DNA from: Breviolum minutum Mf 1.05b.01
Lineage: Eukaryota; Sar; Dinophyceae; Suessiales; Symbiodiniaceae
Direction of reading: 5' to 3'
Assembly: GCA_000507305.1 (NCBI GenBank)
Contig: DF239958.1
Span: 1 to 64,000 of the forward strand
DNA length: 64,000 bases
A program made the position numbers and the translations under genes. The notes beneath the pieces were generated by a model. That model was not told the origin of the DNA and made no database searches. It saw only the letters and a list, made by a program, of their open reading frames with translations. Shown piece by piece: positions 54,291 to 63,139 of the stretch. Numbering within the stretch: the first letter of the stretch is position 1; every line of letters begins with the position of its first letter.

Positions 54291-57266
54291 ACAACAAACC
54301 AACCAATATCGTTGTAACATATCCAACCACCTAGTATGCATATCAGGTGCAGTCAAATTTTCTGGTTGGCTGAAAGGACGTTGGGAAAATTAGTGAGGAT
54401 CACTCGGACACATCTATACATGAACGTCAAAAATCTTGAAGATTAATTAAGCCTCACGCCGAATAAATATAAAAATATCAAAAAAATATCCATGGGTGTC
54501 GGCTGTTTTTTGTTGGCGGCCTTTACATAGAGCTCCCAGAGTTTCCTCTCTAACTCTTCGGATAAGAGTTTTTCTGAAAGCTCGCGACCTCGGAGGATTC
54601 AATCATCGAAGGAGCAGAAATGATGGTCCCAATGGGGATGTGGTTGGTTTTTAACATAACGAGGGGGTGTGGGATTTGACCTATGTGAAAAAGGTTAGTC
54701 AAATTGAAACAGATCTCGAAGTAAAGTAGAAAACTATTTTAAAAATATTTGAAACCAGCACCTAGATAATGCCTAAGCCTAAGTGTATGTATGATGTGAA
54801 TGGAAATATCATTAATTATGGTTGTTCTCTCAAAAGTCCTTTTAAGAGAAAAGTTCGCCAATCCCTTTTAATCATGATTCTTAATCTCGGATGTCTCATA
54901 TGTTTTTGGGCAACATCATAGGTGTTTGGTAAAAAAAAAGCATCACCTGACCAGATTTCCTGGTTAAAAAGTCCCGCAACGACTGGGCAAAAGTCTGCTG
55001 AAATCCATGAGAAAAAATTCGATAATCTACGGGTTGGGTCGGATCCAACAAGTTGGATATTATATTACAAGGGGATTCCTAACATAGCAGGGACAAAAAA
55101 ACGACAAAAAGCATTTGGATGTTCACAGAATTGTCGTTGGAAATTACTTTCCAACCGGAAACCAACCTTCCAGAGAAACCCTGACACTGCGCGGCAAAGG
55201 GATGACTGTCATCATGGGCACCACGTAGGACCACAGCCAAAGCTTGAAGTGCCTCGGTTTTGTTGGCCAAAAAGGTGCTGACTTACTGGTGATTTCAAGT
55301 TATTCATAGGCAGGATCAAAGACTGTAAGTTCGAAAAATATAGTCACTGTAATTCAATGTGCATCTGTTTTGCCATGTGATTTGCCGTGTTTTCTTGTTG
55401 TGCTGCATTTGGATTTGAAGCCTTGGTGGTGTTCATCATCCCACCTCACAACGTTCCGTGTGGAGCAAGTTGGCCAAGGAGGGGAGCAGTCCTGTTGGCT
55501 TCCCCGCTCGATTCACAAAAAAATCCATCAGTGACCAGTTGGGGATGAGATGTTCCGGACAGATTCACAAATGGTTTTTTTTCATAAAGTCTTGCCCAAG
55601 TTCTCCTACTTAACCACTTTTGACTTTCGTCCTTAGTTTGGTTCCCATTTCCCATTTCTCCCCATCTCCTGCTACTCCATCGGCCAAATCTAAAAGCTCA
55701 TAGATGGAGCCATCAAAATGCAAGACCGGCAAGCCTTTCACCCGCTCCGCTGCCAGTTGCCGTAGCAAATCTTCGGAGGCCGTGACGCCTGAAAGAAGAA
55801 ACCAGGGTGGTCAGCTCATTGTATCTGAAAATGTCTCATTTTGGGTGAAGATTCTTCAAAATCTATGCATCTTAGTATAGACCTCCTCAAAAAAGGGTAG
55901 CTGGTGATAGCTGTACCAAAGTCCTTCTTTCCGGGCCGAGCCTCTTTTCAAACGCAATCTTGATGGATTTAGGAAAACTATCCCGATAATCCACAAATCT
56001 TCAAAAGTCCATAGCATGGTTTGCATGTAGCAAGAAAGATTCTTGTTGAAACTCACGGGGTAACTACCATTGAAGGGGTAGTTTGACTTTGGTAGGTCCT
56101 TACGGTCCGGGGCAACACCCACCATCATACATTCTGAGTCATTGGTTCTTGACATCAAAAAAAAAAGCAGGACTCCCATCAATCGCCACCCACTTTTTGG
56201 GGGGAACCCGGCGCCTAGACCCAGAAGTGGTGCAGCTTTCTCTGCTAAAGATTTCACCTCTGAAGAGATGACGTTTCATTGCAGAAGTTCAACAATGCTT
56301 CAGCTACCCCCAAACAACTGAAACTAACCTCAGAAGAAACTGAAAAAGTTTGGAAAAAAATGCACAGCCCAATTTTTTCATCTCAAAATTTGGGAGCCGA
56401 CAAAAAAAGATTGTAAAGGCGGCTTTAAAACTTCACCAATGCTCAAGTTTTTTTTCGGATCCTGATCCGACCCAAATTTGTCACCCTGGGGTGCTCCCTA
56501 CCCCGTCAATCCCTACCCGGTTTGGCAGGTTTTCTCCCGGACCTCGGAAGGTAAGACCTCCGCTTTGCTGGACAGCGCTGGCGTTTCGAAGAAGAGTTGA
56601 GGATCTGTTAGCCTCCAGTCGAGCCGATGGGAACTTTTGAGACAGGAAAAACGGAGGGAAAAACTGGAAGGATGAATGAAAATGGATACCTGCAAGTTTT
56701 ATGGGAGATCTTTCTCAGCTGCAATAGTCACTATTCGTTTTTTAAAGAACTGAAAGGTACAGTGGGGATATATGTATGTATCATGTTGTGCATTGTTGTG
56801 TCACGACGTCAGTGTGTTCAAATATGTTAGGGTATCGCCACCTAAAAATTACATTGGCACAAAAATCCAGGACGTTTTAGAAATTTTATTATGAAGTTAA
56901 ATAGGCTATGAGTCATTGAGTCTTAACCCTTCCTGGAGTGGATAGAATATGTCAATGAATATTCTACACATTCAATGTTTTCAATGCGATTTCCTTTTGG
57001 GGATGTTTTGAATTCTAGCCAATTCGATATTGTAATCTACTCCAGGTTTGTTGTCTGTATATACATGATGCTCTACCAACCACCACCTTGCAGCGCCTCT
57101 CGCGTAGCAGCCTGTTGGTGAAGACCTCCTCGCCATCACCTTCGCCACGTTCCAACCAGGCACGCAGGTCACGTGCGCTGTGAAAGACCTGATGGAATGG
57201 AGCTGCTTGGGAAGATTCACTATGATGCCTGCCCATGTCTTCGATTTTTTCGGGCACTGGCATATC
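43452..57266 (-). CDS. Gene C: many-exon protein with ARM/HEAT-like stretches
   Basis: Minus-strand exons from 57266 down to 43452 with good splice sites. Phase-consistent runs are 57266-56604-56259-55788-55491-55252, and 53350-52533-52336-51247-50343. The N-terminal part is basic (KRQRCPAKRR, RRRVPPKKW); the middle has helical repeats such as SLANLLHTERCEALQALAVV and NLSSLLELLAGLANGAAAA, suggesting an alpha-solenoid. This is inference from composition; no named family is recognised. It may be more than one gene. It is convergent with gene B. Confidence 0.5.
44880..44990. mobile_element. MITE-like element, family E
   Basis: TTGGTGGTTGAACCCAACCC and GAGTTGCCACCACCTAGA ends; diverged copy. Confidence 0.55.
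45185..45299 (-). CDS. Gene C exon
   Basis: Acceptor ggcttgcttcag, donor GTTTTG; phase 2 to 0: MTGALPSLKLRFVTKENANH then EVDEMLPQLISPPFLSFK. Strong coding character. Confidence 0.65.
45494..45709 (-). CDS. Gene C candidate exon
   Basis: A frame reading TLMNFYGFYGKFGVFELHSS, SLVNEMGVDGVDFFPKGG and ending VKLKEQVTKI before TGA at 45496. The acceptor is not clear (ccaagagacagag). Possibly spliced within at a GC donor after TTTTATG. Confidence 0.35.
   Translation of the reverse strand, partial: ETLMNFYGFYGKFGVFELHSSLPLCVKSLVNEMGVDGVDFFPKGGRSESNYSIREFYWIIRVKLKEQVTKI
45841..45905 (-). CDS. Gene C exon
   Basis: Acceptor tttggcatcacag, donor GTCACT; phase 1 to 0: ARGPKAYVEELALRLLGLEL and P. A long plus-strand frame over the same bases is a shadow of this exon. 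Confidence 0.6.
46885..47048. repeat. (TA)n/(GTATATA)n microsatellite
   Basis: Low-complexity TA-rich tract with an undetermined base at 46975, consistent with an assembly problem. Confidence 0.97.
47235..47420 (-). CDS. Gene C exon
   Basis: Acceptor ttgtcaacgcag, donor GTATTT; 62 codons, phase 0 to 0. APLNAMQLPYRLLRHITDFE, YIAADSHAKDVLKTQF, MKFVLNIHSYSEAQQI. Long single open frame; one of the firmest exons of the gene. Confidence 0.75.
47643..47809 (-). CDS. Gene C exon
   Basis: Acceptor ttggtcctgcag, phase 1: PKTLADAVKKSQGLYEKVQI, FIDETLLCGVGQSVQTLQES. The frame meets TAG at 47643; no GT donor is obvious before it, so the exon may end earlier at a GA donor or be terminal for a separate transcript. 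Confidence 0.5.
48131..48241 (-). CDS. Gene C exon
   Basis: Ends at CAG before GTGAAC; frame reads MTIIFAPGRNLSSLLELLAG and LANGAAAAYVAELLQ, a repeat-like amphipathic helix pair. The 5' boundary could be the acceptor gccccggggag, which would put it in another frame. Confidence 0.5.
49013..49059 (-). CDS. Gene C exon (5' end uncertain)
   Basis: Acceptor atggtgtgag, donor GTCCAA; phase 0 to 2: ASMAFLDANACLEFW. The same frame stays open further 5' (ESSTPVEKWCE) to about 49112, so the exon may be longer. Confidence 0.5.
49194..49316 (-). CDS. Gene C exon
   Basis: Acceptor ggtagtctgtag, donor GTTCCT; 41 codons, phase 0 to 0: SLQYITTLMVSRVCRGMVTM, VAKAFRLDGPMAQINVAVSK. An internal acceptor (gtgtttgcag, 49273) would shorten it. 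Confidence 0.6.
49630..49750 (-). CDS. Gene C exon
   Basis: Acceptor cttttcatccag, donor GTGGGG. Two frames are open: ATLTFSEIAPPCGIFSTEGA (phase 2 to 0, joins the next exon) and SNLDLFRNRSPMWDFFNGRS (phase 0 to 1, joins the previous exon). The boundaries are firmer than the frame. Confidence 0.5.
50308..50343 (-). CDS. Gene C candidate micro-exon
   Basis: Acceptor cgctgtgtttcag, donor GTACGG; 36 nt encoding SDILQDAILSIQ, phase 0 to 0. Phase agrees with exon 51158. Confidence 0.35.
51158..51247 (-). CDS. Gene C exon
   Basis: Acceptor atgattccggcag, consensus donor GTGAGT; 30 codons, phase 0 to 0: KPPPPPSIAVAMWHLWCLLG and QCAGELFDVN. Other frames are open over part, but only this one uses both splice sites in phase with exon 52148. 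Confidence 0.6.
52148..52336 (-). CDS. Gene C exon
   Basis: Acceptor atattaaccag, donor GTGCCA; 63 codons, phase 0 to 0: GLVVVNSIVASEISMFSKGI, FTVSRTANSMRGSQAQCVGD, LCLVLLIEHLDLEDLE. Confidence 0.7.
52415..52533 (-). CDS. Gene C exon with probable GA donor
   Basis: Acceptor cttgtccgcag; VARNVIASDFWVACPAQPIC, ITGFWVMPKFASWSCWTKRG. Entry phase 1 fits exon 53230 (G+TT = Val). To keep frame with exon 52148 it must end at GGT followed by GAGCAG, a GA-AG intron; a GT donor 2 nt earlier would break frame with a stop. Confidence 0.6.
53230..53350 (-). CDS. Gene C exon
   Basis: Acceptor cctggcagccag, consensus-like donor GTAAGA; phase 0 to 1: VETVVKQGLELQLCVLECLI, LAGYDPQISRRDVGSASG. Helical, amphipathic. 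Confidence 0.65.
53690..53815. repeat. Degenerate (TGTA/CATA)n tract
   Basis: Alternating pyrimidine-purine sequence (GTGTAACCATATACATATCT type) with no coding value. Confidence 0.8.
54118..54300. repeat. Heptameric (AAACAAC)n then (AAC)n tandem repeat
   Basis: Heptamer AACAAAC repeated about 16 times, then CAACCAA units and a pure AAC run to about 54290. Reads as TTG/TTTGTTG on the other strand. Confidence 0.97.
54301..55179. other. Intron of gene C, no exon seen
   Basis: AT-rich sequence with a family E-like fragment near 54670-54765. No segment with coding character and splice sites was found. Confidence 0.5.
55180..55252 (-). CDS. Gene C exon: ARM-like repeat
   Basis: After caaaaccgag: ALQALAVVLRGAHDDSHPFA then AQCQ, donor GTTTCT, phase 0 to 1. 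Joins exon 55445 to read LLHTERCE-ALQALAVVL, which resembles armadillo repeat helices. An upstream acceptor (gtaagtcag, start 55276) is an alternative. Confidence 0.55.
55445..55491 (-). CDS. Gene C exon: ARM-like repeat
   Basis: Acceptor gaagccaacag, donor GTGGGA; 47 nt, phase 1 to 0: LLPSLANLLHTERCE. Confidence 0.5.
55615..55788 (-). CDS. Gene C exon
   Basis: Strong acceptor cttctttcag. VTASEDLLRQLAAERVKGLP, VLHFDGSIYELLDLADG. A donor GTTAAG after 55615 gives phase 1, matching exon 55445; an earlier GTAGCA donor (after 55676) would give phase 0. Confidence 0.65.
56174..56259 (-). CDS. Gene C exon
   Basis: Acceptor gtcatctcttcag, donor GTCCTG; phase 2 to 1: GEIFSRESCTTSGSRRRVPP, KKWVAIDG. 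Joins in phase on both sides (A+GC gives Ser before VTASEDLL). Confidence 0.6.
56558..56604 (-). CDS. Gene C exon
   Basis: Acceptor ggaggctaacag, donor GTCTTA; 47 nt, phase 0 to 2: ILNSSSKRQRCPAKR. Basic and possibly nucleic-acid binding or a nuclear signal (inference). Confidence 0.5.
57087..57266 (-). CDS. Gene C exon, possible start
   Basis: Frame begins DMPVPEKIEDMGRHHSESSQ (ATG at 57263) and contains FHSARDLRAWLERGEGDGEE and NRLLRERRCK; donor GTGGTG, phase 0. It is either the first exon (start at 57263) or internal after acceptor ctattataag. Highly charged and clearly coding in codon choice. Confidence 0.65.
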
Positions 57267-57269
57267 CTT

Positions 57270-59360
57270 ATAATAGATGGTTAAGAGGTTTAAAGCCCTT
57301 GCTGTATAAGTGGGTTACGAAGCATTTACTAAACCCCTACGACATCTTGCAGACCAAAACAACAGCGCCATCAAATTGCCATCTGGTTCTCGTTCCCACT
57401 CCTTCCGCTTGCAACAAAGTTTTTCAGATTCAAAGCAAAGTGACTGCCATGCTGTTGGTCAGTAGCTCACATGATGGCGACAGCGCGCAGCATTGTAAAA
57501 GGGTTTATCTTCTTAAACAGTTGCTGAATCTATTTACACATTTATCCTGTCATCCATGTCTGAATTCCACCATGTTGAACATATCATGTTTGTTTTCTAC
57601 CCTTTTAAATCCTTCACAAGTTTGGAGTTGAATTGAAAACTCAAATCGTGTCAGACACGAAAATTTTGCTGCACTGGCTTGTTCAAAGAGTGAGGTCTCA
57701 GCAGTGGGTCTAGATTTTGAGGGTCAGCGACATGATGGGATGTTCATCACTCCGTGTACTGGATGGCTAACTGGATCAAGTCTGATTTGTTGGATGGCTA
57801 GCTTTTGATTGCGGATGAATGAATGGCAAGCATTGATAACTATAGTATTACCTCCTTAAGCAAAAGTCAAGGTTTCAAAAACGAAGCATGGTCTCTGCAT
57901 AAGAGGTTTCTTCGTCCGAGCTCTCTCTTGCGAGTTCTTCTTCGCGACTTGTAGTGTCGGTCCCTTAATGGGGACCCTGGCTTGTTATGTACGCATAAAC
58001 AGGTAGCTTAACCTCCAGTAAAAAACAATCAACCAAGGTTTTCATCCGTCCCCAAGTGACAGCATCAGTCTTGGGTTTGAATCGAATAGAATTTCAAAGC
58101 ACCAGCCGCTTCATGTTAACCAGTGACTGAGAGGTACGGTACATGTCAGAAACGTGAGAGAAGACCTGCAAGGTTTTGTTTCCGTGCATCGCGGGCGTCA
58201 CGGAAGTGACGAAGTGCCAACGAAGGCTGAACCGCTGCTGGAGACATTTGTCCCTCTAGGCTAAATTGACAGGATTTCAAGAGAATCTGCTGTGACATTT
58301 TACCAAACGAATCAATCAAACAATAGAAACATGAAGTGGATCTATGTTAATTTGCAACCAAGTGGAGGCTAAACGTCCTAAGAAAGTACATCGTCCTGCA
58401 CCAATCAGAGAATCTCAAGCAGCACTGCAAAGAGACTGCACTGATCGACAAGTAGCCATTTTTGGAGCGTTTCCAAACAGTGCTTTCCTAAGCAAATATA
58501 GAGAATCAAACGATATCCATGGGCTGTTGGACTGCGAATCTGCACTTGTCAGAAGGCAAACTCGCTTTGGTCCAACCCATTTTGCCTTACAAGAAAGGCC
58601 AAGCAACAGAAGCTGAGGGTAACCACAAGGACTGGGCTCGACATGTGCATCTAAAATCAGCAAACCCCAAGCAGCACTGCAGAGGGGTTCGTTGACAAGC
58701 ACTGGTGAGGCCGATCTTGACATTCTCAGCAAATGCATATTTCCACGGAAGACAGAGGGCTCTTTGACCCTGGGAACAAATAATCATGGTTTCATATGTT
58801 TCAATCTATAAGCAAATTAAGCTTGCAAAAATTGATCAAAATTGTGCATGCGGAGGAAACCCGGGAACGTTGGCTGCAAAGATGCTTTACGAAAGAAATC
58901 ACAATCCACGAGCAGATTTGAAAATAATTTGATGAACATAAAATGATGAAAGTGTCAATTTCATCCTTCCATGTCATTTTTACAATCTACAATCTGGTTT
59001 CAATCATCCTCGCGATCTGCCCGTTGCTGAAGTGCACAGGTATGGATGGTGGAGCATCTTGTCAATGGTGAACCCCAAGCAGCAACTGCAGAGGGGTCAC
59101 ACCGATTGGCAGCTAAGAAGGGCCATCTCCTATAACTAATTTCCAAGAACTTCTGAAGTGTGGGTGTCTTATTCTACACTAACAGCAAAGATGGAAAGTC
59201 CTTAATCACTGTTAGTCTATGACATCTCTTGAAGTGCTGCAGTATTTTGAAGAAATATCTAAAAGTGGCTGTTGGACATGGTCACCCACATTCCCGTTCT
59301 TTCTAGGCATCAAGAGCCTGCTGTGGGACTGAACACAGTGGGCGGGGACCAATTTTGTTA
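57270..59360. other. Intergenic with diverged repeats
   Basis: Three related segments near 58410, 58665 and 59070 share CAAGCAGCACTGCA(GAGGGG), spaced about 255 and 405 bp. Open frames here differ between copies, so they are treated as repeat-derived. No gene called. Confidence 0.5.
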
Positions 59361-59362
59361 CT

Positions 59363-59829
59363 TTAGCAGAAACTTAAAAATATATTAATATCTAATGATA
59401 TTTCCATATTCCAAATTTCCCAATGATATGCAATGATCTTCACTCCAGCCCAATGTCTCCAGTCAACCAAAATCGACTGTCCAACAAACTTGCCTGGAAA
59501 CGCCAATGAAAGGATGATTTTGTCATGCGGAATCATGGTTTCGCCTCTTCCTTGGGTTCTGATACCTCGTACTGCTCCGGGCATCTGTGGTAGAGACTGT
59601 GGTTTCTACATGGCTTCCTCCAATACTTGGTTCTTTTCGCACATCCACAAAGGTCTTGGAAATCCCAACATCCAGGCCAGCAGAATCAAAGAAGCTGCAT
59701 TTGTCCAGCAACCTTTTGCACCACAAAACCTTCACGTTGTATTTGCTTGGAAGGTTACTTACAACCTTTTCGATCTCTTTGCGGTACTCTGCCGTGAACA
59801 CAAGATGTCTGCCCTGCAGCCAGCCAAGC
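59363..59829 (-). CDS. Candidate exons downstream of gene D
   Basis: After tttcgctgag a frame reads LGWLQGRHLVFTAEYRKEIE, KVVSNLPSKYNVKVLWCKRL, LLDKCSFFDSAGLDVGISKT; an overlapping second frame lower down reads GRGETMIPHDKIILSLAFPG with a GCAAGT donor-like site. They may be alternative 3' exons of gene D or a small separate gene. The exact exon structure was not resolved. Confidence 0.4.
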
Positions 59830-60178
59830 CTCAGCGAAATCCCAAAATATACGGAAGAATTTATGGATAAGCTGCTGAGTTGCAATTTAAAACTGCAAAG
59901 GCTTTTTGGTCAAAGCAATCTACTAGCTTTTTAAATTTACCTGCCAATGGCCAGATCTCATGTTAGACGTATTTGTATATACATACATATATCATGTATA
60001 CAGGAGCAAATGCACTAATTTTGCGGAGGAAGCGAGGTACAAGACCCAAATAGGAGGAGACAATCAAATGGATTGGTGGCACAATTCAAATTTCACTTGG
60101 GGTATCATACCGATTCTGCATTCTCTTCCCAGCAAAATCAACATCATGCCATGCAACTTGCCATGCTGTCGCATGCTC

Positions 60179-60773
60179 TCAAACAGCTTGTGGTGAGCCG
60201 GTGTCAGGAACAGCAAGGCACCACTTTCCAGCTCTTTTTTGCCAGAAAGAGCTTGACCTTGGACACTTCAGATTCAAAAAAACAAAAGAACTGACAGTGC
60301 TCTGCTTAGAAATGAAAAGATCACTGAGATGAAAAAAATCCAACATAAAATCATCTGAGGTACACATGTGTAGGCTGCTGCTTTTTCTAAAGGCTTGTAC
60401 TAGCTCCTTCGGACGCCGCGACACCTCCACCACGAGGATGCGCAGGTACGAGTTCTCTGGTTGCTTTCCAAGCACTCCAACGTAAGGCCCTGTGGCAGAA
60501 CTGGCCACGAACATGGTAGTTGTCGGATTTTCCAATTCCACTTCAACCACATCAAGGTCCTTGTAATCCACTTCTGTGCCAAGAACTTCTTGGACAGCGA
60601 TACGAAGGACATGTGTGTCCAAAACCATGATTTCATCCCCTTCCAAAACACAGTCAGCTTCGACTTGACACCAAGATTCGCCCCTTCTGACCAGCAAGGA
60701 ATGATCCGCAGTGACATGAAAGTCTCCACCCTCCCATTTGATACTCACAAGCTTGCATTGGACAACATGAATT
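60179..60773 (-). CDS. Gene D exon 4: partial Hint domain
   Basis: Entered after gcatgcag (phase 2). Key segments: KLVSIKWEGGDFHVTADHSL, LEGDEIMVLD, VVEVELENPTTTMFVASSAT. This is the block B TxxH and F-like strand arrangement of Hint domains. Missing: the first Cys/Ser and the terminal HN pair. It continues ILVVEVSRRPKELVQAFRKS and stops at 60179. Confidence 0.65.
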
Positions 60774-63129
60774 CTGCATGCACGTTTCACAGCAACTCCC
60801 CCGCTCACTCCCCCGCTCACGCGGGGGACGAGCCGTTTTTTGGCTCGTCGCTTCCTGTGGACTCTGCAGATGCATCAAACTCGGCGGAATGCACCAAAGG
60901 AGGCTCATCTCCTGAAGCTGCAAGGTCACCTGCAGTTCTGGTGCCTTCAACTGTTGAGATTTTGGAATCAGATGGAACGCAATGTTTGCTCTCCTGTGAA
61001 GACACCTTTTGGAATCCTTCACTGGTTCCAGTAAGCGAAGTGTGTGCAGCTGGATGGTCATCTCGGTCACAAAGCCCTGGAGCTTCAGAAGGAAGGGAAG
61101 AAGGCACAAGGTAGGTGATAGATTCCACTCTGGATTCTGTCAGACTCCTCAAAGTCCCTTTCTTGTTGATCATGCATTTCTTTAAGACAATCTTCAGGAC
61201 TCCGAGATCTATACCGCATTCCTCGGGAGCAACTTCGAATGGTCCATCTGGGAAGTTAAAGGTCTTTTCGAAGCTTCCAGACGTCTGTCGTAGAGCAGAA
61301 ACTGCTGTGACAGAACCCTCCTCAACCAATTTGAACTTTTCAATGGTGATTGTAATGCCTCCTGCATCTGGCTGGTGCCAACTAACATGTTCAGGCTTCA
61401 CACCCGGACACTCAAAGAGCATTGTGCGAACAAGATAGTCTGGTGTCCTGTCGTCATAAACCAATGCTTCTGGGTTGAAGGACCTGTCATGTGATATCAC
61501 TTCGCCCAGATCAGAGATAACTCCTTGGGTCTTGACATCAAATTTTTCACTTGTCACACTGAAGCAACCCAGCCCCTTGTAGTTTTGCCAAGTCGGATCG
61601 ATGTCGACGGAGTCTTGCACTTTTTCATCCGAATCTTGCCCATACTCAACAACACCTTCTGTCTTGAGGAAGAACCGTGGAATCAAATCTTCCAGCCGTT
61701 GACGGATTAGCTCCTTCAGAATGATTGGCTCTGGAAGTTTTTTGGCATGCTCCAGGTGCTCGACAAGAAGCCGAATGTTGCTGCTGTTGAATCTCTCTCC
61801 AGCCTCACTCAATTCCTTGCAAATGGCAAAATGATGCACTGGTGGATTGCGCCTGGCAGTGTAGAACAAGTTCCCAAGATGGCTTTCAACTCCATCGTAT
61901 CTGGATGTGATCTGCTTCCCAAAAAGATTTTCAGCTTCTGTTGGATCTACAGTGGTACAAAGGTTATGCATCACGATCAGCTCACGAGCAGGCTTGGAGC
62001 GAATTTGTTCCTTCTGTTCAAACATCTGCACGTACTTCTGCTCGAAGGAAGTAAAGTCATTGACCACAAAAATGATGTGATCGGAAACTTGCGACACGAG
62101 TTCAAAGATGAAAGCCTCCGTGCTCTGCGCATCAATCACTCGGTCAATGTTGTCAGCCTTGTAAGACACTGTGGATTGCACACCAGGGGAATCAATCAAA
62201 AGCATTCGACGTTCCTTGAGGTACACAAAGGACAGGCCCTGGGTCACTTGAGTTTTGCCAGATGGTAGTCGAAGCCCAAAGAGTTTGTTCAACAAAAAGG
62301 TTTTACCCTTGTTAAACAATCCCACGACGGAGATGACACGCACATCATGGATAGTTTCAGGATCGAAGTCGGAAGACAACGCTCTGAGAAGCCAAATCTT
62401 CTTGCTTTTGGCAAAGTCTGCAAGGGACATCATCCACAGAATGCAGTCGTAGTCCGTGCATCGCTCAATGACACTGGTCTCTTCATCTTGATCTGCCAGG
62501 TTTTTTTTGAGTTGCTGAAAGAATGGCACACCGGTCCACATAGGGGCTCTGCCTGCACAGAAGCCCACACCCAAGCCACATACCAGCAAGCCAGCCTCAG
62601 AGTCAGGCACATCGACAATGTTATGGGGCAACCTAGTCACTCAAAACTATTACATAATGTGAACAGCAGCTGAACAAAAAAAGGGAAACAAATAAGTTCA
62701 CATGTATGGCCAAGAAGGATTTGAATCGTCCCCTAAATGGCGAATTCCCCTTTCTGATGAACAATATTGATACACGTATGCAATTATACCTAGGTATATC
62801 TATAATATATACATACACTATGTAATACTTGCCGAGAGCCACGGGCTTCTTTTGCTTGCCCTTGCCAAGGCGCATCGAGACACAGTTGCAAACGACTTTG
62901 CCCATTTCCCATGGCCTTAGCTTCCAAGTCGTTGACATGCACAACGTTTTTCGTCATGAATGGTTGCAAGTCTGTCAAAAGTCAAAAACAAATAAGGGTC
63001 ATTAACATGCGGCGTCACTGACATTAAGTGACAACCCTTACCATAGAGAACATCTTGCATCACAAAGAAATCCACCGCCATCCTCTCCGAAGGACAAACT
63101 TCAAACGTATTAGGACCACGGCCCAGCAT
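60179..63129 (-). CDS. Gene D: GBP/RHD3-like GTPase fused to HSP20-like and Hint domains
   Basis: Four exons, join(63129..63042, 62971..62833, 62632..60821, 60773..60179), about 877 residues, with all phases consistent. The GTPase has a P-loop GLFNKGKT (about residues 180-187), TQGL as likely switch I, DSPG (223-226) and HNL (298-300) where G4 is expected. Then VRTMLFECPGVKPEHV ... GSFEKTFNFPDG ... LKIVLKK (about 475-560) matches the HSP20/alpha-crystallin fold. After a Ser/Glu-rich linker, a Hint segment (about 681-800) has TADHSLLV and a LEGDEIMVLD strand. The N-terminal Hint nucleophile block is absent, so autoprocessing is doubtful. A role in membrane remodelling or stress is inference only. 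Confidence 0.75.
60821..62632 (-). CDS. Gene D exon 3: GTPase and HSP20-like domains
   Basis: 1812 nt without a stop, far longer than any other frame in the window. It starts after ttgagtgactag and ends at the GTGAGC donor. If no intron followed, translation would stop at the TGA overlapping that donor, giving a protein without the Hint part. Confidence 0.9.
62833..62971 (-). CDS. Gene D exon 2, GC donor
   Basis: Acceptor cttttgacag; LQPFMTKNVVHVNDLEAKAM and LQLCLDAPWQGQAKEARGSR. It ends CG before GCAAGT: a GC-AG intron gives phase 2, matching the G left at the start of exon 3. The GT donor 4 nt on gives phase 0 and breaks the frame. Confidence 0.7.
63042..63129 (-). CDS. Gene D exon 1
   Basis: ATG at 63129 with an in-frame TGA four codons upstream, so it is the likely start: MLGRGPNTFEVCPSERMAVD FFVMQDVLY. 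GTAAGG donor, phase 1. The AG at about 63145-63150 could take a trans-spliced leader. Confidence 0.7.
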
Positions 63130-63139
63130 TAAAGCAAAT

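Noticed and set aside
53849..54393. Leu/Val/Cys-rich minus frames and Asn/Gln/Thr-rich plus frames
   Set aside because: Produced by the AAACAAC heptamer array.
58344..58738. 90-residue plus frame and 107-residue minus frame
   Set aside because: Lie in direct repeats whose other copies do not preserve the frame.
60461..61114. 217-residue plus-strand frame
   Set aside because: Antisense shadow of gene D exons 3 and 4.
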